Source: Chryseobacterium sp.
GTDB lineage: Bacteria > Bacteroidota > Bacteroidia > Flavobacteriales > Weeksellaceae
NCBI GenBank assembly: GCA_030146295.1
Contig: JASLCD010000126.1
Span: 1-6,417, forward strand
DNA length: 6,417 nt
Direction of reading: 5' to 3'
Shown: one piece after another, positions 1-6,354 of the stretch
Layout of the letters: the number at the start of each line of letters is the position of its first letter
How positions within the stretch are numbered: position 1 is the stretch's first letter
Notes under the pieces: generated by a model
The model's database searches: none
Seen by the model: only the letters and a program-made list of their open reading frames with translations
Told to the model about the DNA's origin: nothing
Program-made: the position numbers and the translations under genes

Positions 1-17
1 TTTAGGACTTGCCGTTG

Positions 18-46
18 CAAAGGTAGGAATATTTTATAAACTTCAA
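18..46 (-). promoter_or_regulatory. Outward-facing Bacteroidota-type promoter
   Basis: Read on the minus strand, 25 to 18 is TACCTTTG, an exact match to the Bacteroidota -7 consensus TAnnTTTG. Upstream of it, 46 to 44 is TTG within a TTTTG run, with an 18-nt spacer, which fits the -33 element. Transcription would start near position 10 and leave the window leftwards, so the unseen upstream neighbour is probably divergent from the DUF4199 operon. The motif match is direct; its function is inferred from the known sigma-A-type consensus of this phylum. Confidence 0.6.
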
Positions 47-67
47 AACATTATTACAGAAAATTAA

Positions 68-98
68 TTGAAAAAATAAGCTGATAGAGATAGATTGC
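68..98 (+). promoter_or_regulatory. Possible promoter of the DUF4199 operon
   Basis: A TTG at 68-70 is followed 20 nt later by TAGATTGC at 91-98. This resembles the -33 and -7 elements of Bacteroidota promoters but lacks one T of TAnnTTTG. It would give a leader of about 40 nt before the ATG at 146. It is the best forward candidate between the divergent promoter and the first gene, but the match is imperfect. Confidence 0.3.
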
Positions 99-145
99 TG
101 AAATTCAGGTTAATAATTTTTCAAAAATTTTCAAAAAATTTAGAT

Positions 146-748
146 ATGACGAAAAGTCCCACAACATTAGGAATTATACTTTTTATCGCTACAATGATCG
201 TTTTCTTTGTAGTGTATACTTTTTTTTCAGGAATCAATTATTTTGATATCTCTCTGAAAGCCAATGCTTTTGTTCTGCCTCTTTTGTATGCCGGAGCTGC
301 TTTCTGGTCTGTGAAATCCTTCTGGAACAACCATAGAGTAGTAAAATTTAAGGAAGCTTTCAAAAGAGCATTCGTTCCGATGTTCATCGGAGGGATTCTT
401 TCCATCTTCAGTATTTATGCCTTTTTAAACTTTGTGGATCCGGCAGCAAAAAAGCTGTTGAACTACCAATATGTTCAGAGACAAAAATCAGAACTGGATA
501 CTGAATATACCTCTGCCAGAAAAATTCTGAAGCATCAGAAGGACATTGATGAGCTGGATCAGAAGTACACAGAAAGGCTACAAAGCTTCACTCCGGAAGC
601 CGTTAAAGGAAAAGATATGCTTACCGCAAGTCATTTTTCAGGATACTTCGCCGCAATTCTTATATTTTACGTAGTTTTGTCGGTGTTTTTCGGAGCGTTT
701 TTCAGAACAAGAACAGTACATCAACCCGAAGAAACAAATCAAGCCTAA
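146..748 (+). CDS. DUF4199 family integral membrane protein
   Basis: This encodes a 200-residue inner-membrane protein of unknown biochemical role. Four hydrophobic helices are visible at about residues 7-29, 41-60, 75-97 and 164-185. Between helices 3 and 4 lies a polar, strongly helical stretch (about 98-150, rich in K, E, D and Q) that could form a coiled coil outside the membrane. The size, four-helix layout and basic segment before helix 3 match DUF4199 proteins of Flavobacteriia, which I recall often sitting beside a family 2 glycosyltransferase, as here. I chose ATG 146 because the alternative TTG at 95 would add 17 residues (LKFRLII...) from the A+T-rich leader, ahead of the natural first helix. 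The next gene starts 16 bp after the stop, so the two are probably co-transcribed. A helper or regulatory role for the glycosyltransferase is inference only. Confidence 0.8.
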   Translation: MTKSPTTLGIILFIATMIVFFVVYTFFSGINYFDISLKANAFVLPLLYAGAAFWSVKSFWNNHRVVKFKEAFKRAFVPMFIGGILSIFSIYAFLNFVDPAAKKLLNYQYVQRQKSELDTEYTSARKILKHQKDIDELDQKYTERLQSFTPEAVKGKDMLTASHFSGYFAAILIFYVVLSVFFGAFFRTRTVHQPEETNQA

Positions 749-764
749 TTTTTATTAAAATTAA

Positions 765-1715
765 ATGAATTTATCTATAGTTATTCCGTTACTGAACGAA
801 GAAGACTCTTTGGAAGAGCTTTTTTCAAGAATTGATAAAGTATGCACAACCAGCAATTTATCTTATGAAATCTGGTTTGTAGACGATGGAAGTACGGATT
901 TGTCGTGGAGTATTATTGAGAATATGAAAGTACAGCATCCTCAGATCCACGCTATTAAATTTTCCAGAAATTACGGAAAATCACAGGCTCTTCATGCAGC
1001 CTTTGAAAGAACAAACGGAGATGTAGTGATTACTATGGATGCCGACTTGCAGGATTTTCCTGAAGAAATTCCGGAACTGTACAATATGGTACTCCATGAT
1101 AATTACGATATCGTTTCCGGTTGGAAAAAGAAGCGTTTTGACAATGTGATGACGAAAAATATTCCGTCAAAACTATTCAATGCAGCAGCAAGAAAAGTTT
1201 CAGGAGTTTATCTTCATGACTTCAACTGTGGTTTGAAAGCCTACAAAAAGCAGGTTGTAAAATCCGTAGATGTATATGGAGATATGCACCGCTATATTCC
1301 GGTACTGGCAGCTAATGCTGGTTTCAGAAGAATTACAGAAAAAGAAGTGCAGCATCAGGCAAGACCTTACGGAACTTCAAAATTTGGTACAGAAAGATTT
1401 GTAAGAGGATTTCTGGATCTTATAACCCTTTGGTTTGTAAGCCGCTTTGGAGGAAGGCCAATGCATTTCTTCGGAGCAGTAGGAACCTTAATGTTTATTG
1501 TTGGTTTCCTCTCAGCACTTTGGTTGGGGATTTCCAAGCTGATTGATGTGGCAAGAGGAATTTACGGACATTTAATTACCAATAATCCTTGGTTCTTTAT
1601 TGCATTAACAATGATGATCATGGGAAGTCTTCTGTTTGTAGCAGGATTCTTAGGGGAAATGATTATCAGAACAAACCGCGAACACAAGAATTATAACATT
1701 GATGAAGTAATATAA
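765..1715 (+). CDS. Family 2 glycosyltransferase, polyprenyl-phosphate type (GtrB/DPM1-like)
   Basis: The 316-residue enzyme should transfer a sugar from a nucleotide-sugar donor to a polyprenyl-phosphate carrier at the cytoplasmic face of the inner membrane. The N-terminal GT-A domain (about 1-210) has the nucleotide-binding VDDGSTD at 39-45, the metal-binding DADLQD at 92-97 (the DxD-like motif), the conserved DFNCGLKAY at 152-160, HRYIP at 175-179 and RPYGTSKF at 200-207, all typical of the DPM1/GtrB/ArnC branch. Two membrane helices follow, at about 233-257 and 275-300, then a short basic tail. Length and layout are normal for the GtrB type and nothing is missing. It sits 16 bp after the DUF4199 gene and its stop overlaps the next start by one base. 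Motifs do not fix the sugar; glucose, mannose or another hexose are all possible. The family is very secure, the substrate unknown. Confidence 0.93.
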   Translation: MNLSIVIPLLNEEDSLEELFSRIDKVCTTSNLSYEIWFVDDGSTDLSWSIIENMKVQHPQIHAIKFSRNYGKSQALHAAFERTNGDVVITMDADLQDFPEEIPELYNMVLHDNYDIVSGWKKKRFDNVMTKNIPSKLFNAAARKVSGVYLHDFNCGLKAYKKQVVKSVDVYGDMHRYIPVLAANAGFRRITEKEVQHQARPYGTSKFGTERFVRGFLDLITLWFVSRFGGRPMHFFGAVGTLMFIVGFLSALWLGISKLIDVARGIYGHLITNNPWFFIALTMMIMGSLLFVAGFLGEMIIRTNREHKNYNIDEVI

Positions 1716-2113
1716 TGGAAGAAAAGCTGCCAAAAATTTATTCTAAAAAAGCCATTTTAGGATTTTCTATCTTTCTTTCTGCTCTTTTTGGGGGGATTCT
1801 GTTATACCAGAATTTAGTAGATGTTAACAAAAAGAAAGAAGCATATATAGTGCTGGCAGTTTCTGTTTTGTTAACGATTATCACGGGGATTATTGTTAAT
1901 ATTCCGGATAACCCTAAAAGTTCATTGGCTTATTTATGTGGTCTTGGTGGAGGATGTTTGCTCTCTTACTATCTTATGCCGAAATATTTTCCGGATGAAG
2001 AAAAGTACCCGAAAAAAGCAATTTGGAAACCCTTAATTATTGGGGTAATTATTGTTGCAGTCCTTTTGACTTTAACCATTTATGGTGCTTCTATTGAAAA
2101 TAGTTACCCATAG
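1715..2113 (+). CDS. Small four-helix membrane protein, translationally coupled to the glycosyltransferase
   Basis: This is a 132-residue hydrophobic protein that I do not recognise as a named family. Four membrane helices are visible at about 12-31, 43-62, 70-88 and 104-125, joined by short loops rich in K, E and P, with a glycine-rich GLGGG at 76-80. Its ATG shares the A of the preceding TAA (TAATG), which normally means coupled translation and a functional tie to the glycosyltransferase. The size and four-helix plan recall GtrA-type small membrane proteins that accompany GtrB enzymes, but I see no convincing GtrA motif, so this is an analogy rather than an assignment. It is the last gene of the operon, followed after 53 bp by a terminator. 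That it is a real gene is well supported by uninterrupted hydrophobic coding and the overlap; its function is open. Confidence 0.75.
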   Translation: MEEKLPKIYSKKAILGFSIFLSALFGGILLYQNLVDVNKKKEAYIVLAVSVLLTIITGIIVNIPDNPKSSLAYLCGLGGGCLLSYYLMPKYFPDEEKYPKKAIWKPLIIGVIIVAVLLTLTIYGASIENSYP

Positions 2114-2134
2114 AAAAACTGTGATCGATCATCA

Positions 2135-2155
2135 ATTCTTACAGATAGTAAGAAT
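2135..2155 (+). repeat. Perfect 8-bp hairpin upstream of the terminator
   Basis: ATTCTTAC (2135-2142) and GTAAGAAT (2148-2155) are perfect inverted repeats around a 5-nt loop. The hairpin lies in the 3' untranslated region of the glycosyltransferase operon, 12 bp before the terminator stem, and has no U-tract of its own. It could protect the mRNA 3' end or bind a protein, or it may be chance in A+T-rich DNA. Confidence 0.45.
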
Positions 2156-2166
2156 GAAATATAACG

Positions 2167-2195
2167 AAAAGCACTCTATTTTTAGGGTGCTTTTT
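2167..2195 (+). terminator. Intrinsic terminator of the glycosyltransferase operon
   Basis: AAAAGCACTCTA (2167-2178) pairs with TAGGGTGCTTTT (2183-2194) over 12 bp with one U.G wobble and a TTTT loop. The descending arm ends in a T-run (2191-2195). The A-run on the ascending arm mirrors the T-run, so it could also work for transcription arriving from the right. It ends the operon that begins at 146. Confidence 0.85.
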
Positions 2196-2222
2196 GTAAT
2201 TTTATAAAAACTTTTACCCTCC

Positions 2223-2612
2223 ATGTTCAGACTTCAATCTATTCTTTTATATTCCCTTTTGTTTTTAACGGTTTCCTGCTCATCCAACAAGCTTTCCGGT
2301 TCCTGGGAATTTATTGATATCTATGACGGCGAAATCTTTGATCTGGATACAATAAAAACTAAAACAAACCATTCCCGGTAGGGAACAGGAATTCTGACAT
2401 TTTATCGGGATAAAACTTTCAGTTCAATGGGGAATAGAGGAACTTTTCAGAAAGAAAATAATCTGTTACACATGAAGTACAGTGATGCTGAAAATATAAC
2501 ATCTATGAAAATTTCACATATCACTGAAGAGTATCTGCTTTTATTTTCAATGGCAGGAAGTCCTAAAACCTGGTTTTATAAAAAAGTGAAAGAAGGAGAG
2601 AATAAGAAATAG
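2223..2612 (+). pseudogene. Lipocalin-like lipoprotein gene broken by an in-frame stop
   Basis: ATG 2223 opens a frame encoding a lipoprotein signal peptide: basic start, hydrophobic core, then LTVSC with the lipidated Cys at codon 19 and CSSNKLSGSW after it. The frame stops at TAG 2379-2381 (codon 53) but resumes in the same register and runs to TAG 2610-2612. The joined product would be about 129 residues. The parts either side of the stop fit one small lipocalin-like fold common in Bacteroidota lipoproteins: GSWEF near the start, then GTGILTFYRDKTFS, GNRGTF, a hydrophobic repeat and WFYKK near the end. Only a single substitution is needed, with no frameshift, so this is a recent nonsense mutation or a sequencing error. 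ATG 2427 could in theory start a 61-residue downstream piece, but it would lack a signal peptide and half the barrel. No clear promoter lies in the 27 bp between the terminator and the start. Confidence 0.75.
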
Positions 2613-2656
2613 TCCTTTTCTGAAAAGCAAAAAATTGAAAATTATCAGGTATTTTA

Positions 2657-2670
2657 TTGTCAAAAGACAA
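2657..2670 (+). repeat. Short hairpin after the broken lipoprotein gene
   Basis: TTGTC (2657-2661) and GACAA (2666-2670) are perfect inverted repeats around an AAAA loop, followed by AGATTTTT. This might be a weak terminator for the lipoprotein gene, but the stem is only 5 bp and not G+C rich. Confidence 0.25.
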
Positions 2671-2692
2671 AGATTTTTAGAAATTTTAATCC

Positions 2693-2700
2693 TATTTTTG
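2693..2700 (+). promoter_or_regulatory. Promoter -7 element for the GIN-domain lipoprotein gene
   Basis: TATTTTTG at 2693-2700 matches the Bacteroidota -7 consensus TAnnTTTG exactly. No good TTG is present about 19 nt upstream; only T-rich sequence (2673-2678) is there, so the -33 element is poor. It lies 103 bp before the ATG of the next gene and would give a leader of nearly 100 nt. Confidence 0.45.
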
Positions 2701-2803
2701 TTCAAGAGAATATTGAAAGTCCTGTGAGAGATATGAAAAAAACTTCCAGAGATTTTCAGTAAAGATCGTTACGATTTATATTAAAGAATATTTAAAATTA
2801 AAT

Positions 2804-3505
2804 ATGAAAAAAGTTGTATACACATTGATGCTGTTGGCAGTAGTTTCCTGCGGAAAAGTTTCTCCAAAAGGGAATATTGAAAAGAAAGATGTGGATGTTC
2901 CGGAATTTGTAAACCTTGATCTGGAAGGGAAATTCCGTGTATTTTATGCCAAAGGACCTAAGAATTTTGTAGAAATAGAAACCTATCCGAATGTTGCTGG
3001 CAATCTGGATGTGGATGTAAAAGACAAAACCCTTTTCATCAAAGAAAAAAGAGGTACAAAAGGCGTAGATTTTTATAATGTGACGATTTATTCAAAATAT
3101 AACCTGGAAAAAGTAGCCATTTCTGATTCTGTGGAAGTGAATATTTCAAGTGAAATAAAGACGGATAATTTCAGACTTAATATGAAAAATAATGCAAGTT
3201 TCATGGGGTCTGTAAACACCAGAAGAGCAGAAGTGGAAATGCATAACAGAAGCCGAGCCAATTTCCTGGGATTGTCCAAAGATGCCGTTATAAAGATTTC
3301 AGATACAGCAAGTTTAATTGCTCCGTACTGGAAAATTACCAATCTGAATATTGATTCTAAAAACGGGAATTATGCAGAAGTAAATGTAAAAGATTCCTTG
3401 AAAGGAAATATTCAGAACACCGCAAAATTTGTCTATTATAACGACCCAATCAGAGCATTTAAAATTGATAAAACAACGAAAGTTGAGAATAAAAAATTAG
3501 AGTAA
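2804..3505 (+). CDS. Head GIN domain (DUF2807) lipoprotein
   Basis: A 233-residue predicted lipoprotein. Residues 1-15 form a short signal peptide (KK start, hydrophobic core) ending in VVSC, with the lipidated Cys at 16, so the mature protein should be anchored in the outer or inner membrane with its body in the periplasm or at the surface. Residues about 32-215 show the repetitive short beta-strand pattern of the DUF2807 'head GIN' domain, a right-handed beta-helix-like fold. The opening VPEFVNLDLEGKFRVFY, the alternating V/I/N strand repeats in the middle, and the closing GNIQNTAKFVYYNDP correspond to family landmarks. Pfam labels the family a putative auto-transporter adhesin, but its true role is unknown. 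Length is normal. The ATG at 2804 follows an A+T-rich leader without a Shine-Dalgarno sequence, usual here. It appears to be a single-gene unit, with a -7 promoter element about 100 bp upstream and a structured gap downstream. Confidence 0.82.
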   Translation: MKKVVYTLMLLAVVSCGKVSPKGNIEKKDVDVPEFVNLDLEGKFRVFYAKGPKNFVEIETYPNVAGNLDVDVKDKTLFIKEKRGTKGVDFYNVTIYSKYNLEKVAISDSVEVNISSEIKTDNFRLNMKNNASFMGSVNTRRAEVEMHNRSRANFLGLSKDAVIKISDTASLIAPYWKITNLNIDSKNGNYAEVNVKDSLKGNIQNTAKFVYYNDPIRAFKIDKTTKVENKKLE

Positions 3506-3514
3506 TTCCGGACG

Positions 3515-3657
3515 GAAGCCAGAAGCTGGAAGATGAGAGTGATAGTCATATTTTGCAACTCTTATTTCCATAGTAAAATTTCCTTCCAACATAAAAAATA
3601 GAATAAACACAATACAGCATGAATTTTGAAACCGGGCAGACTCCAGCTTCTTTCTTC
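3515..3657. repeat. Structured intergenic element with nested inverted repeats
   Basis: The 178-bp gap between the GIN lipoprotein and the phosphosugar mutase holds no gene. Its ends carry inverted copies of the same sequence: 3515-3530 (GAAGCCAGAAGCTGGA) and the reverse complement of 3642-3657 (GAAGAAAGAAGCTGGA) agree at 14 of 16 positions. Inside, 3527-3540 pairs with 3558-3570 over 13 bp with one G.U wobble and one bulged G, around a 17-nt loop. A smaller TTCCG/CGGAA inverted repeat (3506-3517) directly follows the lipoprotein stop. The AGAAGCTGGAAGATG-type purine-rich sequence resembles dispersed intergenic repeats I associate with Chryseobacterium genomes, though copies elsewhere cannot be seen from here. 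It could instead be a terminator or the mutase mRNA leader. No clean TAnnTTTG promoter was found; ATATTTTG at 3548-3555 is a near miss. Confidence 0.5.
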
Positions 3658-3683
3658 AGGCTTAAAAAAACTTAGACATAAAT

Positions 3684-5399
3684 ATGAATACATTAGAAAA
3701 AGCGAAACTTTGGTTAAGTGATACCTTCGATAAAGAAACGAGAGATGCCGTACAATCACTAATTGACAGCAATTCCCCGGATCTGGAAGATTCTTTCTAC
3801 AGAGAACTTGAATTCGGGACAGGAGGTATGCGTGGAATAATGGGAGTAGGAACCAACCGCTTGAATAAATATACATTAGGACAGGCTACCCAGGGATTGG
3901 CAAATTATATGCTGGAGCAGTTTAAAGGAGAAGAGATCAAAGTAGCCATCGCTTATGATGTTCGTAACAACTCAAAAGAATTCGGAAAGCTGGTAGCAGA
4001 TGTCTTGACAGCCAACGGAATCAAAGTATTGCTTTTCAAAGATCACAGACCAACACCTGAATTGTCTTTCACCGTTCGTGATAAAAAATGTAACGGAGGA
4101 ATTGTATTGACAGCTTCTCACAACCCGCCGGAATACAACGGTTATAAAGTATACTGGAATGACGGAGCACAGATTGTTCCCCCTAATGATGAAGCCATTA
4201 TCAATGAAGTATATTCTGTAAAATTTGAAGAAATTAAATTCAACGGAAATGATGATCTGATCGAGTGGATCGGAGAAGAGCAGGATGATGTGTATATTGA
4301 TGCCTGTCTCGAAAACTCTACTTATCAGAATGTTGGAAAAGAAAATTTAAATATTGTTTTCACCTCTATCCACGGAACAACCTATACAACTATTCCTAAA
4401 GCTCTTGAAAAAGCAGGATTCAAAAAGGTAGATCTTGTAAGAGAGCAGATGATCCCAAGCGGAAATTTCCCTACCGTAGACTCTCCAAATCCGGAAGAAC
4501 CTGCAGCGCTGGAAATGGCTATGGATCTGGCAAGAATTACCAATGCAGATATCGTGATCGGAACAGACCCTGATGGAGACAGACTGGGTATTGCCGTAAG
4601 AAACCTTGATGGGGAAATGCAGCTGTTGAATGGAAATCAAACCAATACCATTCTGACTTATTATATCCTGAACGAATGGAGAAAACAGGGAAGAATTACC
4701 GGAAAAGAATTTATTGGCTCTACGATCGTAACATCAGATATTTTCTTTGATATTGCTCAGAAATTCGGAGTAGAATGTAAAGTAGGTCTTACCGGATTCA
4801 AGTGGATCGGAAAAATGATCCGTGAAGCAGAAGGAACACAGAAATTTGTATGTGGAGGGGAAGAAAGTTTCGGATTTATGACAGGAGATTTTGTTCGTGA
4901 TAAAGACTCTTGTGGAAGCATCCTTTTAGCATGCGAAATTGCAGCCTGGTGTAAAGCCAACGGAAGAACAATGTATCAGTACATGATCGAGATCTATGAA
5001 GATCTTGGAATGTATTATGAAGGATTAATCAATATTGTAAGAAAAGGAAAAGAAGGTGCTGAAGAGATTCAGAATATGATGAAAGACTTCCGTGAGAACC
5101 CTCCAAAAGAACTGGCTGGCTCATTAGTGGAAGAAGTAAAGGACTTCAAAGAACAGACGAGTCTTACCATTTCTACCAATGAGAAAAAAGTAATGAACGA
5201 TATTCCGAAGTCTAACGTATTGATCTATTATACACAAGATGGAACAAAAGTATGCGTGAGACCTTCCGGAACAGAGCCAAAAATTAAGTTTTATGTTTCT
5301 GTAAAAGATTCCATCTCTTCAGAAGCAGATTTCAGAGATAAATTAAAATCATTGGAAGCTAAAATCGGAGCCGTTAAAACAGATTTGAAACTGGATTAA
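3684..5399 (+). CDS. Phospho-sugar mutase (phosphoglucomutase/phosphomannomutase family)
   Basis: A 571-residue cytoplasmic enzyme of the alpha-D-phosphohexomutase superfamily that interconverts hexose 6-phosphate and hexose 1-phosphate through a phosphoserine. All four family signatures are present: the catalytic loop TASHNP at 143-148 with phosphoserine Ser145, the Mg2+ loop DPDGDR at 295-300 (Asp295, Asp297, Asp299), the sugar-specificity loop GEESFGF at 392-398, and the phosphate-binding RPSGTEPK at 526-533. The N-terminal EFGTGGMRG also fits the family. The length matches the roughly 570-residue PgcA-like bacterial branch, which usually acts on glucose phosphate and sometimes mannose phosphate. 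The product feeds UDP-glucose or GDP-mannose synthesis and hence envelope glycans and storage polymers. ATG 3684 places the fold at its usual distance from the start. A lipoprotein gene begins 20 bp after the stop. The family is essentially certain; glucose versus mannose preference cannot be decided here. Confidence 0.96.
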   Translation: MNTLEKAKLWLSDTFDKETRDAVQSLIDSNSPDLEDSFYRELEFGTGGMRGIMGVGTNRLNKYTLGQATQGLANYMLEQFKGEEIKVAIAYDVRNNSKEFGKLVADVLTANGIKVLLFKDHRPTPELSFTVRDKKCNGGIVLTASHNPPEYNGYKVYWNDGAQIVPPNDEAIINEVYSVKFEEIKFNGNDDLIEWIGEEQDDVYIDACLENSTYQNVGKENLNIVFTSIHGTTYTTIPKALEKAGFKKVDLVREQMIPSGNFPTVDSPNPEEPAALEMAMDLARITNADIVIGTDPDGDRLGIAVRNLDGEMQLLNGNQTNTILTYYILNEWRKQGRITGKEFIGSTIVTSDIFFDIAQKFGVECKVGLTGFKWIGKMIREAEGTQKFVCGGEESFGFMTGDFVRDKDSCGSILLACEIAAWCKANGRTMYQYMIEIYEDLGMYYEGLINIVRKGKEGAEEIQNMMKDFRENPPKELAGSLVEEVKDFKEQTSLTISTNEKKVMNDIPKSNVLIYYTQDGTKVCVRPSGTEPKIKFYVSVKDSISSEADFRDKLKSLEAKIGAVKTDLKLD

Positions 5400-5419
5400 T
5401 TTTTCCGAAAAAACAGCAG

Positions 5420-6328
5420 ATGATCAAAAAAATAATAGCAGTATGCTTACTGTCTGCAGCCGTAGTTTCCTGTAAAAAGGAAACTGCAGTTTCAGATGAA
5501 AAAACAGCCAATGATTCGATTGCTACAACAGAAACCAAAGAAGATCAGTATAAACCGATAGATACAGCATGTTCTCCCACTCATACAACGGAGGATTATA
5601 TCACATCACTTCAATGGTACCGTACCAAAATCGAAAAAGAAATGGCTGGAAACAGCCCGGAACAGAATGACAGAGTATACGAAGATTATTTAAAAATAAG
5701 AGGAAAGTATACAGAATGTCTGATGAATCTTCATACTGATGTTCTGGATAAATATGTAAATTATTATAATTACGAGAAAGATCAGTACAATTTTCCGGAT
5801 AACGTTAAAAAAATAGCCTCAGAACTGAAAAAAGCAGGCCTTGAATTCAGAGAAGTAGGAGAAGGTATCACCGAAATATGGACCATTCCGGGATATTATT
5901 CTTCTCTTTTTAAAAATAAACTGACTCCGGATTATGAAGCCTATATTTCAAAGACTGATAAAGAAAGTGAATCCAATTATGCGGCAGATGCTGGGTTAAT
6001 CATTACCTGGGAACAACTGGGAGACAGGCTCATGTTCTGGGAAAACTTTATGAACAAATATCCTAAAAGCAATCTTATAGAGGCTGTAAAGCAGGATTAT
6101 AAAATGTATTTGTCTGATTATCTTTTAGGGATGGATAATACCCCCACCTTCGAAAGAGATATGGACAAAGGAACCGGAAAACTAAACGATGAAAACAGAA
6201 CGGAATTCAGCAGGTTAATCAAAAAATATCCGAATTCCCATACGGCAAAAAAAGCAAAAGAAGCAATAGCGCTTTTTGATGCACAAATGCCCGTAGATCA
6301 AATATATGAGAAGATCAATGGAGAGTGA
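5420..6328 (+). CDS. Helical lipoprotein with TPR-like C-terminal repeats
   Basis: A 302-residue predicted lipoprotein of unknown function. Residues 1-17 form a signal peptide (MIKK, then a hydrophobic core) ending in VVSC with the lipidated Cys at 18, followed by a K/E/T/D-rich low-complexity linker to about residue 45. The rest is polar and mainly helical. Two stretches share a tetratricopeptide-like pattern, FMNKYPKSNLIEAV at about 210-223 and LIKKYPNSHTAKKA at about 266-279, with the KYP-x-S turn typical of TPR/BamD-like repeats. This suggests a protein-binding scaffold at the envelope. Two further cysteines at 51 and 100 could form a disulphide. The gene starts 20 bp after the phosphosugar mutase with no terminator between, and the next gene starts 26 bp after its stop, so it is probably in the middle of an operon. 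The family was not recognised; existence and lipidation are well supported, function is not. Confidence 0.85.
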   Translation: MIKKIIAVCLLSAAVVSCKKETAVSDEKTANDSIATTETKEDQYKPIDTACSPTHTTEDYITSLQWYRTKIEKEMAGNSPEQNDRVYEDYLKIRGKYTECLMNLHTDVLDKYVNYYNYEKDQYNFPDNVKKIASELKKAGLEFREVGEGITEIWTIPGYYSSLFKNKLTPDYEAYISKTDKESESNYAADAGLIITWEQLGDRLMFWENFMNKYPKSNLIEAVKQDYKMYLSDYLLGMDNTPTFERDMDKGTGKLNDENRTEFSRLIKKYPNSHTAKKAKEAIALFDAQMPVDQIYEKINGE

Positions 6329-6354
6329 AAATATAAATTTAAAATAAGAAAAAA

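Noticed and set aside
2..67. Open frame at the left edge (LGLAVAKVG... to TAA 65-67) that could be the end of an upstream gene
   Set aside because: It is only 21 codons, has no recognisable family, and overlaps a strong minus-strand promoter. Non-coding divergent sequence explains the stretch better.
95..145. TTG start extending the DUF4199 protein by 17 residues
   Set aside because: The extension is encoded by leader-like A+T-rich sequence and overlaps the candidate -7 promoter element; ATG 146 gives the natural family start.
2427..2612. Independent 61-residue gene
   Set aside because: It is in the same frame as the upstream lipoprotein half and continues its domain, so it is better read as the downstream part of one interrupted gene.
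3088..3342. Minus-strand frame of 84 codons inside the GIN lipoprotein gene
   Set aside because: It lies fully opposite a well-supported gene with a signal peptide and domain; its composition looks like an antisense shadow and no promoter is evident.
3562..3876. Minus-strand frame of 104 codons spanning the intergenic repeat and the start of the phosphosugar mutase
   Set aside because: Half lies opposite conserved mutase coding sequence, and the translation shows no family or plausible signal.
4347..4960. Two minus-strand frames (4347-4640 and 4757-4960) inside the phosphosugar mutase
   Set aside because: Both are antisense to conserved catalytic regions and have no coding character of their own.
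6318..6347. Nine-codon frame MESENINLK overlapping the lipoprotein stop
   Set aside because: It is too short, arises from A+T-rich spacer, and GTG 6355 gives a recognisable protein start instead.
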